Shown piece after piece: positions 25,427 through 36,140 of a stretch of 64,000 bases of DNA. How positions within the stretch are numbered: position 1 is the first letter of the stretch; each line of letters starts with the position of its first letter. This DNA is from Chenopodium formosanum. Its lineage: Eukaryota > Streptophyta > Magnoliopsida > Caryophyllales > Amaranthaceae. The stretch is from positions 71,099,795-71,163,794 of the forward strand of contig CM044874.1 in the NCBI GenBank assembly GCA_024500155.1. Reading direction: 5' to 3'. Both the position numbers and the translations under genes were made by a program. The notes below the pieces were generated by a model. The model was not told the DNA's origin. It did not search any database and worked only from the letters and a program-made list of their open reading frames with translations.

Positions 25427-27478
25427 CTACCTCATATTTTCCCTCCTCCTTTGATACCTAGTCCTATCATTATATCTTGGTCTGTCTTGATTTCTTTGTG
25501 GCACTGGTTCCACTCTCCTTTGCCTTTCTGGAGATCTCTGGACAATTTCACCATTAACAAACAGCTCCGCTGCAAAAAATTAGAAAGATTGCATTTCAGT
25601 ATAATGATTTCAAAACTATTGCTAGGAGAAAATCTCCAAGGCAGTCACAACTCACAATTGTGAAATTCTCTAGTGAATATACTATGTATATATATGGAGT
25701 ATATTCTAAACCTTCACATAGTATCCCTTACTCAGTCTAAGTGAAAGGAGTAAGGATAGGGATGACACCACTTTATCAATTTATCATAGATACTTTGGTA
25801 ATTTTATTAAAATTATATTTATTCAGAAGTTGTCAAAGGATAGAACCTTGGACCAATTCGTCTTCCAAGTTAAGCATTACCGGGAATGTATACAAAGCAA
25901 CAAGCATAATTCTCTACATCACTTAACACGGCTAACCTATTACTTCAGTTAAAACACATCTTCACTTTCAGTTATTGATTGCAGTTGGCTACAGAGTAGA
26001 AAAGGCTATCATATTGCTAATGGATCACCAATTGCAGCAAATGGGACAAAATGTTTAAAAGATTCAAATAGTAGTTTACAGGAAACAACTACTACAATGA
26101 AAAAATTCAAACATAGTCGAGTGGGGTCTTGTTTGATTCATCTCAAAATGTACTTTCCAAATATCATATTTTTATAATTTTTGTTGTACACAATAAAAGA
26201 TATTATTATTTGAAAGTTATACATTGGCAAACCATCTAATTGAAATGTGTCAACTAATATGAATAGGAGGAAGTATGCAAAATAAGCATAATCACCGTGA
26301 ATCCCAAACTAAGACAAATACATTTAGGCAAGGCTATACCATTCAATATATTAAGTTATTAACAAATTGACTATCAAATCATTCTAGCAGGTTACAAATC
26401 TTATAGAGTCAAGGTCTCTCAACTCATGACTCTCAAGTATTTCAGTATGCTGTAAGAGTGAGTAAGACTATAAAATATGCATGCAGTATATTGCAATAAA
26501 AGGAAAGAGGGCATGGTATCAACCAAATTAATAATCTATTAAATAATGCATCGCTCTAACAAATGAATTCAAAACAATGTCCTTTAAATGAAATTCACTG
26601 TGACAGCTAACATTTCAAATATGTTGCATGAACAAACTGGAGTGGAGTTGATAGGCAAAGAAATATGGAAAAAATAGGCATTTAACCATAAATGGAAGCA
26701 ACATTTTTAATACACTAGCTATTTACCTCCATAATCTTTGTACTCAGCATCCACATAAGAATCAGGAAGCACGAAGAGGACACCAGGCAAACCTACAAGA
26801 AAAAATGGCATCCAAATTAAAGGTAACGAAATTGAAAGAAATACATTTACCAATCAAATGCGTGACTACTGCATAGTCACATACCTTCCATTTTGTTAGC
26901 AGTTTCTTCATCAACTTCACAACCGAAACCAAAGTACCTTTCGCATGACACATTATAAATTTTCTTCTTGGCTTCCTCTTCACTGAGGTAATAAAACAAC
27001 GTTACTTGAACAAAAGATAATTATCATATTCATGAACACAGCTACACTTTAGTTACTAGCTCTCTCCCTCTAATCCCCGATAACCTTCTTAATGACCAAT
27101 AAACATGTTCTACTATTCTATTCTATTCAAATGCATACACGAATTTATGAAGAAAATAAAAAACACAATATAGGCAATTTAAAGTAAAATGAGTTTGAAC
27201 AAAATGAAATGCTAGCCGAAACAATTATCAGGCCTTGGTCACATTCATGATTTACACAACAAGAACCTGATAGTACGACTGAATGTTGTTGGCACCGGTT
27301 TTTGGAGTGTTAGTACGATTTAGTGTTGTTGGCACTGGTTTTTTGCCATGGTTTTGCGGTCGAAGGTGTTAATTTGAAAACGAAATATTTTCCTTGACCC
27401 TTTACAACTTTCCATGACTAGATATTTTGGAAAAAAAAAAAAAAAAAAAGGTTTTGTAGCTACCACTCTACCAGGGTA

Positions 27479-27509
<31 letters not shown>

Positions 27510-28466
27510 GACGGGAATACCAGGGTATTGTATTTTGAATTAGCACCATTTAATCTATCAAATGTTAAAGCACATTAAAATTGTAGAAACAAAACAAAAG
27601 AACGCTTAATTTGCTTATATCTTGCAATTAAAATGATAAACAAGAAATTTTATTATTTATTGAAATCAATATCATTTCTTCCAACTTTCAACAATCAAAA
27701 AAACAATCAATATATTTAATCATTTTTCTACCCAAAAATAAAAATTTGCAACCTCACATACCAAAATCATGAACCAAACAAACAACACCCATTTCACCAG
27801 ACTGAATAATTATTTATAAACAAAAAAATCAATAAAGCTAATGAATTGATGAAATAATTATATCAACATTTCACACTAAACAATGAAAATCCTAAATACA
27901 ACAGGAGAAAAAAAAAAAAAAAAAATTCAACACAAATTATGCGTCAATTGGTGTAATTAAGGTATCGATAAAAACAGTAATACGAATTAATTAAGATAAA
28001 AGAAACAAAACCCAAAACAAGAAAAGAGTGATAATATTTACCTTCCAAGAACTTTAGCTAGGGTTTGAACATAACAATCAATCATCTGCTGTTTATTAGC
28101 ACCTTCACCACCAGGCTTATCCATAACAATCAACCAATGTTCATAATCACACCCAGGAAACAGCGGCGCAATCTCCGTCGGAGGGCGGTCGCTAAAATTG
28201 GACCCGCCGGAGTTGTTGTTGAGGGGCGAGTAGGGTCCAGAGCGGTTAACCCGGCACCGGATGGAGTTGAACCGAGTTGCGGAGATGACTCGGACTGAGT
28301 TGGAGATGAAGATGGAAGGACGAGTTGGGCGAGGGAAGGCGGAGATGGGCGGAGGGTGGGTGATGGTGGTGGAGGAGAGAGAATTGAGGAGGCGTTTGAA
28401 GGAGGTGAGTGTGGTGGTTGTGGTGGGGCGGAGGGAGGTGAGAGAGCGGGTTATGGTGGACGCCAT
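25427..28466 (-). CDS. MORF2: Multiple organellar RNA editing factor, MORF2/RIP2 type
   Basis: A plastid partner of PPR proteins in C-to-U RNA editing. Exons on the minus strand: 28466-28042, 26982-26885, 26792-26727, 25569-25427, joining in frame to 243 residues (Arabidopsis MORF2 is about 219). The first roughly 70 residues are rich in Ser, Thr and Pro with few acids, as expected of a chloroplast transit peptide. The conserved part starts NRSGPYSPLN, then APLFPGCDYEHWLIVMDKPG, a CYVQTLAKVLGSEEEAKK segment, the LPGVLFVLPDSYVD core of the MORF box, and ELFVNGEIVQRSPERQRR. The tail is Arg-rich. MORF2 is favoured over MORF9 by the PGGEGANKQQMIDC stretch and the SPERQRRVEP tail. The start is the ATG in AACAATGGCG. 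The frame extends 25 codons further upstream but only to a TTG. Confidence 0.94.
27430..27510. repeat. A-tract and T-tract pair in MORF2 intron 1
   Basis: A run of about 19 A (from 27431) is followed about 40 bp later by a run of about 23 T (from 27486). Both are flanked by copies of ACCAGGGTATTGTATTTT, a short direct duplication of about 16-20 bp. Confidence 0.55.
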
Positions 28467-29029
28467 TGTTGTGGAGGAGAGAGAAAATGGAGGTCTGAGA
28501 ATTGAGAATGAGTGTGAGGGTTTTAGGTTGGGAGTTTTCAAGGATAGAACGTAGAGGATATTTTTACCCGTTTTGAGGAGTGATCTAGACCTGGTCTATG
28601 GGCCGGGTTTGGTTAGATTGTTTTGGGTCGGGTTATTGGTGTTTATTTTTGGTGTTTAGAGAGTCACAGGGGCAGGTAATGATAGAGTTGTCAAAAGCTG
28701 ACCCGATCCGAATCCAAATATTAACCGATTCGTATGAATCTGGAAAAATGGTGACCCGAACCAGATTTGAAACCAACCCTAGACCTGAAACCTGATAACC
28801 GTGATGAGAATCGATCCAAAATCTCTTGGAAATAGGAGGGAAGCTATAACCACTTGAGTTATCCTTCTCTTTCATCGTTGTTGAAGATAAGAGATGTAAC
28901 AGATGTTAGTTGAGGTTAGCAGGTTGGGTTTCATTGTGTCTAATTTGAATCATGGATCTCATAGTACATTATTGTATTCGTGTAGAATTTTAAATCACGT
29001 ACTTTCAAGTTAGGTAGGTTTTTTTTTTT
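28467..29029. promoter_or_regulatory. MORF2 upstream region
   Basis: Contains the 5' leader and presumed promoter of the minus-strand MORF2-like gene. The plus-strand frames here are antisense to the transit-peptide exon. No distinct motif is called. Confidence 0.3.
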
Positions 29030-29251
29030 GGGTTTTTCTACATGGTACCCCCAATTATTGTGTATTCTATATTGTGCCCTTCTAAATCCAAACTTCTACA
29101 CGGTGCCCATAAGTTTAATTAACTTTATCACTTTTAACCATTCATTAAGTCACTGTTAAACACTTTAAATTAACTACTAACTATGGTTAGCAATATATTT
29201 TTTTTCCATTTATTTTATTAAAAACAAGGTTAATAAAATGTAATCAATTAA

Positions 29252-29855
29252 CCTATACTAAAAGCGAACCTAAAGTGACAATTGTCACGATGTTATAAAA
29301 AAATTTCCCGCCTTTTTATCTTTCCTTTTTTTTTTTTTTTTTTTTTTTTGCCAAGTTTTAATAACTTCCATTTTATAACCTACCATAATACTTATTTCCA
29401 TTTTGACAATACATTCAATCCAATCATACTCAATTTAAATTTTTTTTTTTTTTTTATTATTTTTTAACATATATTTTATATACTATAAATCTTTTAGTTA
29501 CAAATATACTAACATAGTTTAAAATTAAAGTATTGACATATATCATCATCCAAGATTATCATAATATTATTATAATTTTTTTCCTCCGACTTAAAATTTA
29601 TTTTAATTAAAAATAGGAATAATAATTTTGGTATGATACTTTGTATAATTCTTACAAATATACATAACGTTTATAAGAACAACTGAACAAAATCATTTTA
29701 TTATATTATGCTCCTCCGTTTTTTTATAAGTTATGGTTGAATTTGCACATTTGTTGCGACACAACTTTGACCATCAATATCTTTAATTAGAGACTATTAT
29801 TAAATTTTATCGTAAAGTTTAATTATGATCGTGCATGGCACGGGATTTAACCTAG
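29252..29855 (+). mobile_element. Non-autonomous Helitron-like insertion
   Basis: The 3' end shows a short palindromic hairpin CGTGCATGGCACG (29830-29842) nine bases before CTAG, followed by T, which is the Helitron 3' signature. The 5' end CCTATACTAAAAGCGAACC with nearby GTGACA resembles the 5' ends of plant non-autonomous Helitrons, though the usual leading TC is CC here. No Rep/helicase is encoded. Confidence 0.6.
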
Positions 29856-30131
29856 TTATAACTTTATAAGATAATGTGGTTCTATTTTCCCAAATTCAAG
29901 ATCTTCCACCATTGTCAGATTCTTCTCTCCATAATAAACATTGATAAAATGAACTCTTTTTCTCTGAACTTTCTCAATCTTCTCGTCACTAATTAAAATC
30001 CAAATTCTGCAACAATGATAAACAACCTCAACCAATTTCTAATCCGCAACCTTCCCCGTTAAAACCCAAAAATCCCTCTCCCGTAAAACCGTCCAATTCA
30101 GCCCCAATATTCACCGTATCGTCATTCTCCG

Positions 30132-30272
30132 ATGTCAAATCGACTCAAATGTAATTGCAAGATACCAAAACATGCTAAATTGAAGGTGTCTTCTACGAAT
30201 CACAATTTCAAGAAGGGGGTGAATAGCAATCCATCATTATTTTGCTGGTTATTTTATGTGAAAGTGAATTAA
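30132..30272 (+). pseudogene. GRF-type zinc-finger-like gene fragment
   Basis: An open frame of 46 codons inside the inverted-repeat transposon. It starts MSNRLKCNCK and continues with LKVSSTNHNFKKG, matching the front half of a GRF zinc finger (CxC, then a small-residue/Ser-Thr patch, then N and a basic pair). The two following zinc ligands are not both present in register, so the finger is probably incomplete. Small GRF proteins are scattered through plant genomes and often lie in transposons. Whether it is transcribed is unknown. Confidence 0.4.
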
Positions 30273-30699
30273 GGATGAGTTAGCTTTGATTGTAGTAAGT
30301 TAAAGGATGATTAGCTTTGTTTGTTTTGTAGGTGGATTTGTGTGAACATCATCAATGAAAAAATTCAAATTTGTGCCAATTCTTTCTCTGTCATTTTGGT
30401 TTTCTTTGCCTAGATTATTTTACAATTCTTTCTGTCAAATTTGTGAAGATCATCAATGAGTGTGAGAGATTTGATCAGAATAGGGTTTTAATTATGTATT
30501 TTATGTCATTTAAATTTAAGTAGTAATTAACTAAGATGGGTGGATAACTTAACCATAAGTTAATTACAGTTAACAAAATAGCTTATGGAGGGCATATATA
30601 AAACAATACACAAAACTTGTGGGCACTGTGTAGAAGTTTGAATTTGGAAGGGCACAACATAGAAAACGCAATAATTTGAGGGTACTATGTAGAAAACCC

Positions 30700-31487
30700 C
30701 CCCTTTTTTTTCTTAGAGTTATAGTAGATGCATATTTCATGGGGGTTAAATTGTTGAAATATAAACTCCATTTGTATATATTTAAGTGTATTACTTTGAT
30801 CAACACACATGTTAATGCACAATTTGAACAAAGTATCTTTAGTTTTGACTAGTTTAACTTATTTAATAACATTTGATTTTTATATACAAGTATTAATAAT
30901 AGTTCAAGTTAAAGTTAGTATGTGAATAATGTAATATCAAACTAGTAAATTTATTCAAATGCAAAGAGAGTACTGTGTATGAGATTTTAGGGTGGAATGA
31001 TGTGAATCATAATGATTTTAGGCTAAAATGCAAAAATTGCAATCCATGATTTGATACATTGCAATTAGAGCATAACTACTAATAAGGATGTTAAATGTTA
31101 AAATCAATTTTTATAATTATACCATTTAAATGAGAATATATAAAGGTAAGACTAACAAAGTGTTGGCTCACTTTATAAGTTTCTTATCTCAAATCCTAGA
31201 GGTAGCCGGGTAGGGGGTTTGAATCCTACCAACTACCAAGTGAGGTGCGTGTAGGAAAAAACCGTAAGGGTTAAGGTAAGACTTACAGATATTGAACCAA
31301 GTGTCTGGCCCGCAGATATTGAACCAAAAAACTGTAAGGGTTGAGGTAAAGATAATAACACTTGTTTGTATCAAAGAGTTTGCAATATAAGGTTAGAGAT
31401 TTCAAACTTTAATCTCAAAATATAAAGTGTAACCATTTTAGTGAAACGAAGGAAGTAAAATGGATAAGAAGTTTAACACGACGAATT
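30700..31487. other. Intergenic DNA; possible tRNA-derived SINE remnant
   Basis: No gene. At 31217-31227 GGTTTGAATCC matches an RNA polymerase III B box, and a CGTAAGGGTTAAGGTAAGA unit is repeated at about 31262 and 31333 with GATATTGAACCAA copies. A clear A box and 3' tail are not seen. Confidence 0.3.
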
Positions 31488-34400
31488 TCAATGATTTTTA
31501 ATTAACAACAAGGATCCTGCTACACCAGCCTGATTTGCACTAGCAGGGGCCTCAAATAATGCAGCCCTGATAGAAGAAAGTGCACCATTTACAAGATTAT
31601 ACAACTTACGTAAAGATCTTTTAGGGACATTTTGTGCCCTTGATGATTTATCTAAAAGCTGAAACGAAACAGTCACTATGCTTCCTGCATCCTCCTCTGC
31701 TTGACTAGGATCCATGTTAGAAAGTATCGCGAATCCAGAAGGCAAAAGAGGTATTTCATCGATGTCTCCATGGCTCGATAATGTAGTGAGGGAGTCATAA
31801 GTCATGGGTGAGAAGAGCACGTATGAGGCTACCGCGCTTTCATGTTTTTCTTGTAGAAAAAAGTGTCAATTCTCCCTTTACCATCCTACAATTTTCCAAG
31901 AGCAGAGAACAATTATACTGTTATATATTCTTAGGGAATATATGTAACAATTTCTTACAAAAAAATGTACTGAATTAACTTGTAATATAGTCAACATACC
32001 ACCATTTTGGTTATGGAAACAATGTCTTCTGGACCTTGACCACTATGGACATGGAATACTTCCTCGGAAGCACGTTCGAGTGCAAGCGCATCCCACTACA
32101 GCATAACAGTATAGAGTATAAATCTAATTATAGGCAAAGCAACTATGGTATGCAATGCTATATATTATGCATAAACATAAGGAGGAATTTAACACATTCT
32201 TGAAGAATAACCAATAATATGTTCATAACTACGTACCTTGGTTCGGTTTTTGTCATTGCCCAAGAAGCTAAAAACTTTCTTAGCAGAGAAGGGAAACCAG
32301 GAGGATGTAGTCACAGTCAATAAGGCAGGGCTTTGATCATCACTATTTAACGTCTTGATTAAAATGTCGTCTCCTCCTTTAATCGATATAGGCTTGTAAC
32401 CATTTCCTTCAGTGGCACTAGTAGCACCGTAGAATTCTCTTCTCATCCTCTCTGCTAGCCTCAGCAACCTCTCCACTCGAAATGGACTAACCTCTGCTTT
32501 AACATAAGCATCATGTACAAGCTATAATATTAATTAAATTAGGCGGCTTTGGTAACAAGAGGAGGGTGCAGGGGAGGTTAGAATTTGATTATCATTACCT
32601 TTAATTAGAGTATTAAGACTATATTGTATTAACATGTCAAGGTGCTGACACTGTCGCGATAATGTATCAACCCATTGCTTTGCACTAAAAACAATTCCTG
32701 AGCTGACTAGTGACTTGAATAATGGGTGAACTGATGCAATTTCAGCTTCTGTGTGCTCAATCCAAGTCACCTATTTAAGGACCGAAAAAACAATATAAGA
32801 TTTTGTTTATGTTTATGGACTAGTAACAAGGTTATATGTTATGTTATGTACATTGCAATATATAAAATCTTGCCTGAGTGTTTCCATCAGGTAAGCCTTG
32901 AATTAAGCAGCCTGAAGGTCTTCTTTTGCAGTTCATAAGTGGATTGTCTATCAAACTTTCTAATGAAATGTCGACGATTGCCCAAGTGTTGGAGGATAAC
33001 TCTTTGCAGTATCTTGCAAAGCAACTCTGCCTTGTTACAAGAAGAGGAGAGGGAGCATGGTACTCAGCTGACATCTACACAAATCATAACCAAAATTAAT
33101 GCTTTAAAGCGATTTCTGTAGTATGTAAGATTTATACAACAGGTTACCGCGTTAGCTATGCAATCCTCTCATAACCCCCTAATGAATGAGAGACACATAA
33201 ACAGCTAAAAACTCGATAACACAAGAAAAGTGAGAGAATTGAATTACCAATTGCAGGGCTCCATCAAAGGTTTCTGATGTTCCGGGTGATATAATTCCTA
33301 GGACAGTAGCCCTTGAGAGCATTTCAGAAAACACAAATGACCAAAGTCTCTAAGAAAACAAACCATATGTTAACTAATTAAGATAAATTTCATTAGATCA
33401 AAATAATTACTCTAAGCTAAGAAGTAATCAACATACCACATCCATTAAGATTTCGACTATACTTATTGCAGGCATGTGTACATAATTAACTTCTCGCGAG
33501 CCATGATGAACATTGTTCAAGGACTTGTTCTGTTCTTCCACGACAACATCTTCTTCCTTTGATGCCTTATTATTGTTGTTATTAGTAACGATAATTTCAT
33601 CAAAGTTAGGGAGGTCTAAGGGAGCATCTACCGCGATTATTTTAATAATCTCATCCAATGTGGTGTCTAAGTTAGAGTTAAATTTCCTATTATACTCAAC
33701 CATGTTAAGGACCTCCATTCCTTTATCCAAATCATGTTGCCACAAGGGATCTCCTTCTACGAACATTTTCGTTACTTCATCCATTGCCTTTTCAGCCAAC
33801 TCCTCGATTTTATGCTTGGTAGTGTCCGCGGACAAAGAAAGAGACATTAGAAGATCAGTTGCTTTCATTCCTTGGCTAAATTCATCAACCTAAAGTCATG
33901 AAACAATAATAGTAATAGATAAAGCTATTTAGCTTAATGATAGAGTATAAAAATTGAAGTCCATGACGTAAAGTTCATGAAATCAAATCTCATCCATCTC
34001 CCACTTTCAAGTGGAATATTTCGCGCTGGGTATGAGGGCTCATGCCGTATCCACACTTCAAGCCTAAAGGGCTCTCATGTGAGGGGCGTAAATTCAATCC
34101 TGGCCATGGATTTCAACCATCAGCTTAATTTTTTGGTTGATTTGTCATTTAACATGATATCAAGAGCCAACATGACAGAAAAATCACGAGTTTAAATCTC
34201 ACCCACCCTTTAATTCCTTTCAAATCTCATTAACAAACATTTATTATTATATCAATTTGGAATTATTTGTAACGATATTATAAGTTCAATTTACACTATC
34301 AACATGGTTATTACAGATAATAACCGAAGTCTCAATCAATATAAAACAAAATTAATATAAACCCATGTTTGTGTCACCAATATAGAATAGAATTTACCTG

Positions 34401-34734
34401 TGAACTTAATTCAATATTATGATCATGCTGAAACTCAACGTTATTTCCGGGCAGAGGAGACATCTCCATTGAACTGAAACAAGGGAGAAAATGATCAACA
34501 TTAAGAAATATTGATTGAACTATGAAAAAAATCAAAGGATACTAGAAGATCAAAACAAAGGAACAAGTACAATACGTACTCTTTTATCGCGACAAATTCA
34601 TTAGAGATCTTCATAAGGCGCAAGATTGAGTGAACTTGAACAATCTGTTGTTGATCCTCCATTTGTATGGGATTATTTTGATTATCTTGATCCTCATTAC
34701 TAAAGTAGTTTCCTTCATATATTGTCATTGCCAT
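31488..34734 (-). pseudogene. HD-ZIP IV-derived START protein lacking homeodomain; frameshifted in last exon
   Basis: Related to the START and HD-SAD halves of HD-ZIP IV transcription factors (PDF2/ML1/HDG). Exons: 34734-34580, 34473-34398, 33889-33437, 33349-33248, 33074-32874, 32770-32599, 32496-32237, 32095-32000, 31885-31488. Landmarks: a START opening with GDPLWQHDLDKGMEVLN, IVEILMDV, FDGALQLMSAEYHAPSPLLVTR, RRPSGCLIQGLPDGNTQVTWIEH, then LRLAERM and LLPSGFAIL. The first exons carry no homeodomain or leucine zipper, and none lies upstream. Intron 5 has a GC donor (CAG|GCAAGA). In the last exon the frame opening DGKGRIDTFF ends at a stop, while the conserved LQEKHESAVASYVLFSP lies one frame away; the switch falls at a six-base T run (plus strand A run, 31857-31862). 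As read, the product is about 523 residues instead of about 637. It may be a pseudogene, an assembly error, or spliced differently; the acceptor of exon 7 is also tentative. Confidence 0.7.
33935..34205. other. Intron 2 sequence with repeat-like content
   Basis: This stretch of the START-gene intron contains ACATGATATCAAGAGCCAA and GAGTTTAAATCTC, resembling dispersed plant repeats that carry TGGTATCAGAGCC and tRNA B-box-like motifs. No ends can be defined. Confidence 0.25.
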
Positions 34735-34941
34735 TTCTATTTAAAATGTATGTATTCACTTCGTTCTTTTTTGTTCTATTCACTTTTAATACGTATGAAT
34801 GCCAAGAAATTAATTACGTAATCTAAACAAAAAGCCGAAAGCCTAAAATGTAAAGCAGTAAAAAGTTGTAAGAATGATCATTTGATCAAACTAACATAGC
34901 AAGATGTATGGATGAAAAAGAAAAAAAACCAAAGAAAAACC

Positions 34942-35174
34942 TAGGGGTTCGTTTGGCATCGCTGTGGTTTTCTGTTTTTTGATTTTTTGTTTTTTTGTTT
35001 TTTAAAAGTATATTATATATGTCACATAATGAATCAAAAATTATTTAGACATATATAATTTTGAAAACTGACAACAAAAAAGTGGAAACTCCTTTTTCTA
35101 GTTTCCTGTTTTTGGTTTTTAGTTTTCAAAAAAACAGGAAACTGAAAACTAAAATTGATACCAAACAAACCCTA
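34942..35174. mobile_element. hAT-like MITE upstream of the START gene
   Basis: Left end TAGGGGTTCGTTTGGCATC and right end (inverse of GATACCAAACAAACCCTA) form an 18-19 bp inverted repeat. Inner T-rich and A-rich arms (TTTTCTGTTTTTTG against CAAAAAAACAGGAAAC) extend the fold. It is about 230 bp and lies about 210 bp upstream of the START-gene start codon. hAT assignment is by end sequence only. Confidence 0.6.
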
Positions 35175-36140
35175 AAATTTTGAGGTAAAAAACATAGAGA
35201 GCAAAAATTTAATATTTCCTAAGAAAAAAAATCATTATTTCTCCATATTTTTTTGCATGGCTAATTGAACTGCTGACATAAATTGTGCCTTTTCTCTGGG
35301 AACAATCAAAGTTTTAGGGTGGTGGTTTAGAACTTTGAAAATTTCCTCTTTTTTTTTTTTTTTTTTTTATTTTTTTTTTTTTTTTTTTGCAATGGTATGG
35401 TTGTAGCCTTATAGGAGTACAAAAAAGAAGTAATCATAATCCACAACATTTACTCTGTTTTATCTCAAATACTGAAATATAAATTAAAACAAAATATGAG
35501 ACTACCAATAATAATGATGCGCATTATAATTCCGAATGAACAAATAGTTCATAATTATGAATTATAAATTTAATTATAGTTCGGAAATTACACACGTTAG
35601 TTCATATAATATGAACTTATAGATTAGAGGTTATGTCTTATATATGAGCATATGATACTTTTATTATTATGCCAATGCAAACGAATATATCAGAAATTTT
35701 CACATTGTATTTGTATAGCAAATATGTTGAAAATGTTTTAACTATATGTTCATTATTATTAAATTTTATATTCATTTGGAGCCACAATGTACATTTTTGT
35801 GCCCTTAATAGTACTTGTATTGTTGTGTTGTATCATCTTCCTTTCAAATGATTCAAAGAGGCTAGGAAATTTCATTAGATGCCATCAAAGTTTTTTAACA
35901 AATGTGGCTACATTTTCTACACGTTCTAAATTAGTGGCTGAAGTACATCAATGTTGGTAGGCAATACAGCTTCCCCCTTCGTTTGGGGCGTGACTTGGAT
36001 TGAATCCGAATTAGTTGAAGTTTAATAATTGCAAAACTGTGAGACACAAAAGCATTGATTCCAAGAAATAATACAATTTCAATGTGATACCTCTATGTAG
36101 CTAATAAAGAACAACATAATTGATGAATTTGAACAACAGA
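35175..36140. other. Intergenic DNA, no homeodomain remnant
   Basis: AT-rich sequence with T tracts (35349-35388). I looked on the minus strand for the missing homeodomain (WFQNRR-type) of the START gene and saw none. The last bases before 36141 are the 3' flank of the aminotransferase gene. Confidence 0.45.

Larger units (their letters stand above)
29030..30699. mobile_element. 1.67-kb inverted-repeat transposon (MULE-like), non-autonomous
   Basis: Ends are GGGTTTTTCTACATGGTACC on the left and its inverted counterpart (GGTACTATGTAGAAAACCC) on the right. Similarity goes on for about 80-100 bp through GTGCCC, CCAAACTTCTACAC and TAATTAACTTA blocks. Such long arms suggest a Mutator-like or foldback element; the superfamily is inference. 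Both ends abut T-rich tracts, so the target duplication is obscured. It contains a nested Helitron-like insert (29252-29855) and a GRF-zinc-finger-like fragment (30132-30272). No transposase is seen. Confidence 0.65.

Noticed and set aside
28261..28554. 97-codon plus-strand open frame
   Set aside because: It is antisense to the MORF2 transit-peptide exon and its Glu/Val/Arg-rich product reflects the complementary Ser/Thr/Pro codons.
31189..31374. tRNA gene or SINE suggested by GGTTTGAATCC
   Set aside because: Only a B-box-like motif is present; no cloverleaf, A box at the right distance, or tail could be drawn.
33513..33893. 126-codon plus-strand open frame
   Set aside because: Antisense to the START-gene exon 3, whose family match on the minus strand is clear.
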